Below, one piece after another: positions 24,901-36,900 of a stretch of DNA of 64,000 bases. The position numbers were made by a program, and so were the translations under genes. The DNA is from Patiria pectinifera (lineage: Eukaryota; Echinodermata; Asteroidea; Valvatida; Asterinidae), in contig CM057136.1 in NCBI GenBank assembly GCA_029964075.1, positions 2,852,001-2,916,000 of the forward strand. The letters are read 5' to 3'. Within the stretch, counting starts at the first letter, position 1. Every line of letters begins with the position of its first letter. Below the pieces are notes generated by a model that saw nothing but the letters and a program-made list of their open reading frames with translations, had not been told where the DNA came from and ran no database searches.

Positions 24901-27900
24901 GTTTAAACTATTTCCTCCTTTTTCACACAGTGAATTACTGGACAAGATAGTCTTGTCAGATAAATTGTCAACCCAATCTGGGGTCTTGGGTAAACTTTCA
25001 ATCAATTATCTTTAACAGGTGGCACTGCACCAGCCCAATGGGAGGACATCACGGGCACCACGCCGCTGACATTTGTGGACAACTGCGTCTCCTTCACGAC
25101 TACAGTCTCTGCAAGGCAAGTGTAGAGACAAGACCTTGTTTAGACCTTGTCTTGATGAATACTGCACCAGCAACCCTTCTCAGAGGTCACACGGGCAGGG
25201 TATACACATCCTTCCTGCCAGAAACACCGGGGCGAACCCCTTCTCTTAGCGATAAGTGTTACTGGGTTCTTTTACGTGCGTTAGGCGTTATACAACACAC
25301 GGGACCTACCGCTTTGCGTCCCATCCGAAGGACGAAGCAAGAATGGTTAAGTGCCTTGCTTAAGGGCACAAGTGTCCACGCCCGGGCTCGAACCCACGCC
25401 ACTGTTGCCTCAGAAACACCAGAACATGAGTCCGGTGCTCTTAACTGCTAGGCCATGACACAGCCACCGATTTCATGACATATTCCCATCAGAGAAAATC
25501 TTATAAAACTTAAGTCTTCTTTCCAAAAAATTTTGTCCAGGTTCTGGCTGATGGACTGCAAAGAGATAGACCAAGCCAGCAACTTCGCCCGGGAGCTGTA
25601 CCACGAGCTCAAGTCCGTACCCTTCATGGCCAAGTTTGCCATCTACGCCAAGACCCACGATCCCATCGAGTCGCGAGTCCGTGTCTTCTGTGTGACAGAC
25701 GACCGGGCTGACAAGACGCTGGAACAGCAGGAACAGTTCAAGGAGGTGGCTCGTAGCAAGGACGTTGAGGTTAGAGATTAAGATCCTCTCGATAGATTTT
25801 TTTTTTTTTCTTTTCTTAAAACCACGTAGGATTGTTTGCAAGTCCCCGGAACATGTACCGATTTGACGACAAACCTTACTCAAAGTGAAGATAGCGCTGT
25901 TTCAAATACCCAGTGAAATCATTCCACCTGAAATGGTTTTGTTTGAAAGTGAACAATCACTTAAGATGGAATGCAAATACGAGAACGGAATCCAGCTACG
26001 GGAACCCCAAATGTTTTGCATATGTTTTCTCTGTTTTCTCAAAATGTATAGACCAATTGAGCAAAAATTTCCACAATCTTAAATTTTTTTTTCAATTTTG
26101 TTGCTTCAGACAACAACAAAAATGCACAAAAAGCAAGTAATCTGACAAGAATCGGGACTATTGCATTGGTTGCCCGTGCAATAATCTACTTCACTAAGCA
26201 ATTGTGGAACTATCGCACAAGGTGGTGCACATGTGCGAATATTGCCGTAGCTACATAAATACGGCAGCATACATGTACATACGGCAACATTTTGCTAAGA
26301 TAACTAATGCGTACCTCAACAACATTTCGGTGAATTTGTATGAGGTATAGTAAAACAAACATGTGGCCCGCTCCACAAAAAATGGTTTTACACGTATGTG
26401 GCAAATAAGTGAACTTTAGGTTATACGTGGTTGGAAGCCCACAACGTAAGCTTTCATTTGGTATATAATAGAGCTCCATAGCCCCTCCCGTTCTGGAGAT
26501 ATGATGTATTTGCATATTAATTACTTCCTTGGAGTTCGAATTACACAACTGAAAAAACAGGATTTGAATTTAATGGCTCTGTTGTAGAACAACAGAACGA
26601 TGCACTCAAAATAGTTGGGTTTTTTTTTCCACTTTAATCATCGAAATCAACGTTTCTGTGCATGAAAGCTTAAACTTTAGGTGGTAAAGATGTCATTCAT
26701 GACAAAAAATTAAAATCACATTTTGATGAAATGTTCACCCTCTCAATGTGGAGCGGGCCTTTACACGATAATGCACAGCGCGACTTAATACCCTTTTTTA
26801 TGGAGCGGGTCGCATACTAACATGGTTTATTTCGTAAGTTAGAAAACTAAGCTTCCAATGCCTCGGGAGCTAATATACAAATATTGAATGCTATCGAGTG
26901 GTGTAGTAAAACTAGCCTCCCAAGGTGATCCATGGACCATTCTATTTTCCCGAGGCGAAGCCGAGGGAAAATAGAATGGTCCATGGATCACCGAGGGAGG
27001 CTAGTTTTACTTCACCACGAGATAAAGCATTCAATATTTGTTTTATAACACTTCACCCACAGATTCTGCTTGATTTTAATATTTTACATTATTTAAATCT
27101 GAACACAGTTGAAATAAACTTCAATTTCAATACAAAATTGGTGGAAAATGTATTTCTCTCTTAAAAACTAACCCTTCACGAAATGTTTGAACCCAAGTCT
27201 GCAGCGCGCTCTCTTTGGAATAATACGCTCGCACAGCGCAGCGCACACCAGCATGCATTTGCACACAAATACCGCGCCGTGGAAATAGTATTTTGGTTGC
27301 TAATGGTATAGTACTTTGGTTGCTATGCGCATAGTACTTTTGGCCGTGCACAGAAAGATAGCAAAATTAGAAAGTAACATGTGACTCGCTCTCGGCCAAT
27401 CAAGACACAGAATCTGTGGGTGAGGTGTTATAATATCAACTATTGACCCTCAAACCATGTTATATTTGTAAACTATTTACTTGATTGACTCATTTGTTTC
27501 ACAGGCGCTAGAAGGCAAACCAATCTACGTTGAGATGGCTGGTAACCTGGTCCCGGTCCAGAAATCCGGGGATCAGCTTCACCTCCTCTTCTCTCCCTTC
27601 CACGAGAATCGCTTGCCGTTCTTCGTCCGCGTCCGAGACTCGGCCACGGAGCCTTGCGGCCGTCTGTCCTTCATGTCGGAGCCCAAGATCAGCCGGGGTA
27701 TGCCTCCGCAGAAGGCCCTGTGCAACCTCAACATCACAATGCCTCCCTTCGTCAAGGTAAAACCTTTCTTTCATTTTAATGTTCATTTTTCCTCAAAGTA
27801 TGAATTTTGTTTAATCACTTCAGCTCTTGACATGTTGTGGTTGAGTTCCTGGTATTCCAATCTTGGTATTTCCAGAACTGGAAAGTTGTTTTTGCCCCCT

Positions 27901-30900
27901 TTTTTAAAAATTGCAATAATTTGAAAGTATAAGGAGTAATCTAAAAAAATATTGGGGTACGTTGAGGACAATTTAATATGCAATAGGTCCATTATATTTG
28001 ATATTACTTGCATGATTCTGAACAACTTCTCCAAAATCGTCCCATAATGAAGTTGAACAATACTATTGTTCAGAATACTGCAAGTAATACACTATGTAAT
28101 TGATATATCCGGGATACTTAAAAGATCACTAAGCAGACTTCTTAACATGTGGCTTACACAATCCTGGGCAAAACAAATCCTGCTTCTTAACATTAGAGAA
28201 ATTACAACTAACAGATTCCGCGTAAAGGTAGACATATTTTGCATGACATTTTTTTAGGGAAGATTGCAAATTAAACAAGCAGTAACTCGAGGGTGAACCC
28301 CGAGGTAACCCACAAAACCTTGAGGTAAACCTTGGTACATTGTAAACCTTGGTAAACCTCGGTAAACCTCAGTAAAACTCGGTAAACATTGATGAATCTT
28401 GGTAAACCTTGAAAATCCTTGGTAAATCTTGGTAAACCTTGATAAACCTCGGTAAAACTTGGTAAACCTCGGTAAACATTGATAAATCTTGGTAAACCTT
28501 GAAAATCCTTGGTAAATCTTGGTAAACCTTGATAAACCTCGGTAAACCTCGGCAAACATTGATAAATCTTGGTAAACCTTGAAAATCCTTGGTAAATGTT
28601 GGTAAACCTTGAGAAACTGCAGTTAACCATGGTAAACCTTGGTAAACCTTGGTAAACCGTGGTAAACCTCAAGTTACTACCTGGTAAATTTTGCAGTCTC
28701 CCCTTACTGATGAAATGTGTGGGGCATCTTCTAGTTGGTAGGAGAATGAAGTTAGTCTTAGAAGTCACATGTGGCATTCTAATGTTCGAAGTGAGGGAGT
28801 TACAACATCCTGAAACTTCGTTGACACATTCATTCATGTAGATCATTTTAGATTTCATTCCGAACAAAAACATCTGTTTTTCTTTCTGTTAACGAGTTAA
28901 CAATCCTCATCTCGGCATTGTCAAATGATGTTAACTGAAATGAAGTCTTTTATTAAATTTATGAGGCGTTGACTTTTTGTCTATTAACCCCAAACATTCT
29001 TCAAATTTGTCAGGCATCGGCTTGAAAATATTCTGAAAAGAACAGTTTGAGATGATCTTGTCCATATGTTTCTGAAATACATGTATAGTAACATTATCAT
29101 TTCTCCATTTTAAAATTGAAAAATATGTTATCCTCATGTACATGTATGAAAAAAAATTAGATTTATTGCGATATTATATTGATGAAAATTTTCTAGCCAC
29201 AGCAAATTTGACAGTATTTTAGCTTCTTCTGAAGGTACTATTACATGTAATTAACCTATTAACATCTGGCCACATTACTGATTTGAACATGCATCGTTTT
29301 TCCATTCCCCGTGTCTCCCACTGCGACCTTTATGCCCAACCTCTTTGCCTTGACCTTTGACCTTTGCGCAGGTCAAACGGCCGAGCGAAAGCGAGTCGGA
29401 GAGTGAAAGCAGTGAGGAGGTAGCTTAAACGACTACTGACGCTTCTTAGAATATCTGTATCTATATCTGTGTGTGTGCGTCTTCTAAGGGAGAGTATGCG
29501 AGACAAGCATGGGCAATAGAGGGCGCCAGACTCTGTCTTCAAGTGATCCTTACCGAGCAATTGCAAAGTTTCCTATTCACTTTTGTCATAGTTTACTCAC
29601 ACTTGATTTCACCCTTAACTTTTGCAATTTGGATTTCTTTTTCTCAAATTACATAACTTACTCTAAACAGTAAAAGAAGCAAATAAGTAGTTGCGTTATT
29701 GAGCTGCCGAAAATGCAGATGGGTCACGCTACAAAATAGGGATCCAATTTTTTTCTGTCCCTGTTACATCTGGCATCTATGATTTTATAATTTTGATTCG
29801 TTCTTAATGCTTTCGTCTTCCAAGAGTGATTATGAGTAGCAAACTACATTGTACATGTACATCTACCCAATCCAACCGTTTGAAATTATTACATATGATA
29901 CCTGAATTTCAAAGTACCAAGGTAACGTGCATTTGCGGAGCATATTTGAAAAGACCTAAACTTCTGTCAAAATGAAGCACAAATTACAATGCACACGGAC
30001 ATCCCTTGAATGTAAACTTTATACATGTAATATCCTATACCGGTACATGTACATAGCACAAAGATGGTTGTCTCACATCTTCTTAAAAGTTTGTTAAAGT
30101 TGAGTGACCAGTTTTCAGTGCGGATGTTCTTGTCAGATGGCAAAGGTGTTTTTTTCTCGATCACTTTTGAAGTAAGAAGTTTTCTAGCTTATTACAAATA
30201 TTTCTCCATTGATGGTGTACGTACTGACTTGTCAGTTTCCATGGGAACTTTCTGTCGCCCGGTAACGATCACTTGAAGTCCGCCCTTTTTGATACCCCCG
30301 ATTGTCTCGCTACTGGTCCCTCGTATTGCATGATCTGTTGAAGTCTGCATGCTGAAAAAAAAAGATTGTCTTTGTCATTAGTTATCGTAGTGTACAACAC
30401 CGCAATATTGCATGATGGCCAAAAATATAAAAAAATACAGCATTTCTGCACTGACCAAGCCACTGGTAGAAAAATGACTCAGTTTTCAAACTTCCTTTGC
30501 AATTTTTTTGACTATATGCCAACCCTCCAAGCAACAAAGTTTATATATTCAAGTAAATCCAGTTACAGTTTTGGAGGAATAAAACATTGTTTTGTCCCGT
30601 TGTGGTTCATACCACTAATGGTTTGAAAGAACAAGTTGGGAAAGAATGCAAACTTAAACAAGGGGTAAATCTAGGTTTTACCCTGAGGTAACATAGAAAA
30701 CCCTGAGGTAACCCAGAGGTAACCCAGAAAAACCTTGAGGTAAAACTTGAGTTACCTCTTTAATTTTGCATTGTCCCCTTATTTCATTCACTGATTGGAA
30801 ATTTTATTACTATCAAACAAGTGAGTAACAAAAGATCGTTAACAAAATCTTGGAAACGAAACAAACTGATAGACACCAGGTTACTTTGAAAAACCTTGGT

Positions 30901-33900
30901 TATACATGTTATTATAATGGCTTCGAGGATTTACCACATGTATTGTCATTCCTTTACATGAAAAGTACATAAAATAGAACCCCTCCCCCCAGAAAAAAAC
31001 CCCAAAAAGTTATAGTGTGTGAATTAAAAAATGTCTTTTGATGTACCCTAACAGTCCTGAATCCTCCAATTTGAATACGATTTTGCACACCCCCAGAAAA
31101 TTCAATGACTAGATTCCATACTGTTGCGGACTTTCTCTGCCAGTGGTTTGTGACTATTGCATGAAATCATCGCAGGCAGGGGCACCGGTTACCATTATAG
31201 CAGTATACCAGCTAAGTTCTTTGGGACGGAAGGTATTACATATAGCTTGCCAGTGACGTTTATTTTGACCATGCACGAATAAAAGTCACAGAAAGAAACG
31301 GTGATAACGTTACTTTACCTTGAGTGAGTTGGAGGCATTCACAAGAAAAATAAAATAAAGGTACATTTCTTCAGACAGTTTGGAAATTTGGCTCGGAAAT
31401 TGGAGGTTGACTCTTTCGTTTGAGTGCTTTGGGAATTCGGAATGGACTCCGTGCACCAACAGTAGAGGGTGCTAGTGGCTACATTCAAGTGCTTCAGTGG
31501 GAGGGACACACTGCATGCGCATACTGGTTCGCGCACATATGGCGCGAAGTACGCGCAACTAATGTTATTCTGTTGGTGCACAATCCATAGAGCTATTACA
31601 TTACTAGAGCGCTGCCTACATGTCCAAAGTGATGCCTGCTGGGCGCATCCATGTTTGTGCGCAAGCCTATGGAAAACTCGACATTTTGCACGGCATTTGT
31701 ACGGCTATTTGCATATCTACGTTTGTATTCTATACAGGTGCGTTATCAAAGCCAATAGGTGCGCAAAACCGAAGCCCACAATCAGTAAATGAGTGTTTCA
31801 ATTTGCTCTACTCAAACCATGCAAATGCCTGCACGTATGCGCTGCAGATGATTTTGCCGTGATGTCTTTTAAACCGTCGAAACGCACTCAAGTTGCTTGT
31901 GCAGGTTGAATTTAGAGTACACTTTCAAAATTCCCTCTGTCATATTTCATTATGTACTACAAACAGGCACATAAATTCAAAATGGCTGCGCGCAGGACAG
32001 CCTTAAAGTAGCTCCGCGTGTAAGAATGAGGAGTTAGCGCTCTAGTAAATCAGCGCTATGGCACGTCCCATAGCGTCTTCGCGTTTGCGCCATGGGCAAT
32101 GCGTTCCAATGTTTTTCCTAGTGGTCTCTCCCAACTCTCCCTTTGTAACTGTGGAGGGGGTACTCAGTGCACGGAGCCCATAAAGAATGTTTCATGAACG
32201 GGGAAGGGTCGACCATAAGAAAGGATACTTGCATGCTTTTAATGTACAAATAGAAGCACTGGTAGATAGGGAGACGGGTAAGGAGAGAGCAATATTGCTG
32301 AGAAAAGGAGCACCGCACTGAAAGGATGAATGTGTGAGTGTGAAAAAGATTGAACATGAGTGTGATTTCGGAGACACCGGCATTTTCTCATCATTTTGTA
32401 AAAAAGCAGTGTCAAGACATCATCATCCCGCCATTACTAACCCATAAACAGTTACCATGGTTATGTGTAAGCAATTCTTATGCTGCCAAGCTGGGAATGT
32501 CTTCATCAAACAATCCCAGTGAGATTTCAAAATTAGCAACAACGACAAAAAAAAATTAGAGAACATTTAAATGCTGTCAGAATTTTGAAAACACTGGTGT
32601 CAAATGTTGAGTTTTAACCAATTTTTGTTGAAAATCAAATTGGATACAGATTGAACTCACATTCAAATACACAGGTTACTTTTCAAATATAAAAATGTTT
32701 GAGATTTTCTACGATTTGATGATTTGAAATTGAATTGTCACTTGAATATACTTCACCAGTATATTCTTTAGTGGAAGTTTGATGAAAACAATCCATGTTG
32801 TTTAGCCTTGGTGGAAATGGTGTTTCTATGGAACTAACCCAGTAAAAAGGTCATTCCACTATTAAACTACGTGTATAATAATGACAAATTTACTTGAAGA
32901 AAGGTAGTTGTAATTCTTGGTGACAGAATTTGGAATAGTTCGGTGGTCCATTTTTTCTTTTCTTTTTGTTGTTATCCCTGAACTGATATTTGACAAAAAG
33001 AGTGGAATGACCTTTTTAAATATCATTGGCAAATATGAATCATTCCTTGTAACATTTTGTATTTTTTATCATGGGATGAAAGGGCAATTCACAACAGCAC
33101 TAACAGATTCCAGCAAAGAAATTATAAAGGCCGATGTTCTTTTGACAGTTTTGAGTCCGTCTGGGAAATTTGAGGATGGAGCATTGGGGGGTTTATACTT
33201 TAGTCTGGTGTACGTGCCTTCATTGAAGTTGCTTTCTATGGGTACACCAAACCGGGAACGCTGTCAGTCTATCACGAAGGCCCCCTTCAATGGCGAAAGC
33301 ATTGTGTTAGCTATTGTTCAGATAATTCATCACTTGGCAATTGTTTGAACAATGCATGGGCAAATCGCGCAACAAGCATTAGTCAGCCAATGGTTGGTTG
33401 GTGTCAAACAGTGTGCATGTGCTGTAACATTAAAGCGCAAACGACTCTAGTCGAACCATTGTCACTTACATGGCGGTCACGAATATGTTTGGATTGTTTA
33501 CGTTCTTTGACCTGTTTAATGAACCGAAAGATATCTCCGAAGCCCATCAGCGGGTTGTACAACTCGCTACGTTTATTCGACATCTGCACTTAAGTAACGA
33601 AACGAGGTTATTGATAACCAGCGATGTGACTCCCAAATGACATCCGCATACATGGTTGTTTAGCACCTTGTTTGATACGCACGCAGGTATATAATTATTT
33701 CTTTTGCACCCGAATTTTTTTCCTTTTCTAACCTGAGGCTTTGGAGGATTTTTTTGAAAAGGGAAATAAAGTCCGAATTTCATAGCGTTCAAATTAACTT
33801 TTTTTTATCATTTCATATTTTCTTCTCATGTTTTTATAAAAGTTAAGTCTAAAACGCCATAGCGTGCACCCATATGCAGATGTCATTTGGGAGAAAAAAA

Positions 33901-36900
33901 TTCGCGTCCAGGCCCAGTAGGCTGGTTCCAAAGAGTCGACTAGCGTAGTCCAACCATCGTCGACTAGACAGTTCGGGCTAACTTAGTCCGACCATGGTTA
34001 ACAATAGTTCTTGCGCGAACTTGCCCATGTAGTCTGCACATTTCTCCATTGAAGGGAGTCTCGTTGGTGAACAGTAATCATCGGCCTGGATTCGTCTTTA
34101 CCGGTGCTACTTTTTTTGAGGTTCAACACGGGCAGCTGGGTTTTATTTTTCCATCTTGGCTGCTTAAAAGCTGTGCTAATTTTTGTTGCGTTGTTTATTA
34201 AAGATAATGCATTTTTTTAGTTTCTTGACAATTGGTTTTGGGGGTTGGTGCATTGGAACATGAAATTGTGAACATCTTGCTGCTTTTAACTGTTCATTTG
34301 CTGAATAAATCATTATACGTACATGATATACCCATTATAAATGAACTATGAAATAACTGCTACAACTATTTTTAAAAAAATTTTCAGTTTTGTTTGTCAA
34401 TTTTTTATGAATTATTTTGGAGGGGGGGGGGGAGTCGTATTGATGCAAAGTTTGTAACACTTGAGAAACAGAGATAATTGAAATGCATGCTTGTTAGAAG
34501 TTTTTTTGTTAAAAAGCTCTCCTTTTAAAGCCTGCCGACAAATGTTGGGCAGTGTGATAAGTGTGTTGTTAAATGTTTCATGTACTGTGTGGGGGGATTT
34601 GTTGTAGAACATGGTGATAATGTTCCCGCATGATACTTGGATACAACATGAATGTTTTGTGTTAACGTGTACAGTACATCAGTCACAAGTGCTGAAATTC
34701 TCAGATTATTATGGGTGTTGCACGATTGTGTACCCTGATGAATTCTGTCCGGCTGATTTCATTGTGATGGAACCAAGTTTTTGTTTGATGTTTCTTTTCT
34801 TTTCGATGTTGATGCTTTACACTTTCCATGTTAGTTTTTCTTTCATTCATTGTCACATTTTTTCCTCTCTTTAGGAGTACAGAATGGAAAAAGGCGAGGT
34901 ATGCATGAGGACGCCATTGTCCTTTAGGCCAAAAAAAGAAAGTCTCCGATTTCTGGTATGGAGCTTGCCCCAAAAGTGGTGCTGCGATGCGGGTTTTTTT
35001 TTCCCCTAGGTGTACTTGTTTTCTTCTTCAATTGTTAGCTGATGTTGTAGATGACGCTTCGATCCCCTCAAAAATATCCTTCAGAGTGGAGCTTGAGGTG
35101 ACCTCAGTAAGGCCATAAGGCTTGAGAATTCTGCACCCACTTACGATCTCGACCGACACGAACATTCTTCAGGAAATTTGGATAGTCATGACAAAAATCA
35201 GAGAAAACGGTAGTAACGTAAGACCATACAGCGACATCGACATCGTGCATGAGCTGCCAGGCTGGTCATTAGTCTGCTCCCTTACATATTGTGCTAATTA
35301 TAAAAAAGCGTTTACAGGTTCCAGATACACGACCATCGCTCCCTCAGTCTGGCTTCCAGACGCACAATTACAAAAGTACAAAACCGTCTGCAAATGGTGC
35401 TCGACTAAATTTAGTGCAAAATATCATGGGAGCCCAGAGAGGCCACATGAAGCTTATACTCGATGGTAACCCCATCTAGAAATACGTTAAAATTGTGCAG
35501 CAGCAGGATTCCAGTCAAACCAGTGGCGGTTTTGAGACATCATATTAAAAAAAAACCTTTTAATTTTGCCGACGTGCACGGCTACGGCAATGCGCGCGCC
35601 GACCAGAAACCAGAGACTTTTTTTTTTGGCCTTAGATCACCTTTTTTGTTTTCTTGTCTTATTTTTTCTTTCTTTTTTCCCCTTAAACAACTGGGGTCAA
35701 GTTGGGTTATTTTGCTACAGTTTAAAAACAGGTTATCTGTTCTGTTGGGATTGTGTTGGTGGTTACATGTACATTGCTTTTGTCTGTTTTGTGGAAGTAC
35801 AAACTGGTGGGGACTGGTTTTGTCATTGTGGTTGTTCAGTGTGTTCTCTTGTTTTGATTTTTGATGTATTTGTCCGTGCACTATGTTCACACTCATGTAT
35901 TTTGTTTTGCTAAATATCATTTGTGTTTGTGATGCACTTGTCGTTTTTGAAGTTATATTCGCAGCAGTCGAGGTTAATTAATTTGGTGTTTATTTCATAA
36001 TTGCTGCTTAACAGATAATATGCACATTAAAAAATTGCTTACCAGTTTTTGAAACCTGTGAAAACGTCAGGCTTTTGCTAAAATAGGTTTGCAGTTTAAC
36101 TAGATTTTCGCACTAAAAAATCGTTACATTTTTGACAAACAAGCTGCATTTAAACTTTTTGTTTAAATTATTTTTTTCTTGACACAAATCAAATTTGTGA
36201 AATTCTCTGTAAAAGGTCTGCACTGTGCATTAGTTATTTTGTCTTCGTTTTTCAACTCGTTCAGTCCAGTTTACGACACCTTTGGTCTACCGTATGTGTA
36301 AATAAGTGTCTATACAATCTGCAATCAGTGTGCACGCATTTACTTGATTTAATGCACAAACACATTTTTTTGTTCTAATATATTTTTTTTCCTGCGCAAA
36401 AGTGTTTTGGAATCTCTGCAGAAGCTGTAAAATACATGTATTTTGAAACACTGAAAAAAACCCCACATTCGTAATGAAAATTAACTGATTTTTTGCAAAA
36501 TCAATGTTTGCTCATCATTGTGGTGCAGATATTTTTCCATTGCATGGCAGAATTTGATAAAGTTTTCATGGAAAGATTGATCAACTATCTTTTATTTTTT
36601 TCCTCAATAATGTATTTCAGAGGGAACAGTATTCCCAGGTAGGGCCCTTGAGGTTATGTTTTACTCAGTGTCTGTTTTCTTAAATTTTGCAGATTTTTTT
36701 TTTTATATTTTGAATCAAAAATGTAAATACTTTCAGTACAAGATACAAGCTAAAGAAAATTGATTTTTTTTTTCTTCATGTTTTCGAATCTGTTGTCGAT
36801 TCCAAAGTTGATGTTTTTGTGTTCATTTGTATTGTTTAGATATTTTGCATCCAGAGCCATTAATAATTCCCTGATAATTTATTTCATCTGTCATGTCTGT

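Larger units (their letters stand above)
29420..34874. other. Intron 17 (5.5 kb)
   Basis: Between two microexons. It holds the short minisatellite element (30645), fold-back elements at 32843-33018 and 33626-33895, and a run of g at 34422-34432. Otherwise it is AT-rich and no exon is supported. Confidence 0.8.

Noticed and set aside
28271..28873. 200-residue minus-strand open frame (FTKIYQGLPRF repeats)
   Set aside because: It is a translation of the ggtaaacctt minisatellite; no splice context, homology or codon bias.
32917..33348. 143-residue plus-strand open frame
   Set aside because: Overlaps an inverted-repeat element at its start, AT-rich, no recognisable domain or splice signals in phase with ankyrin.
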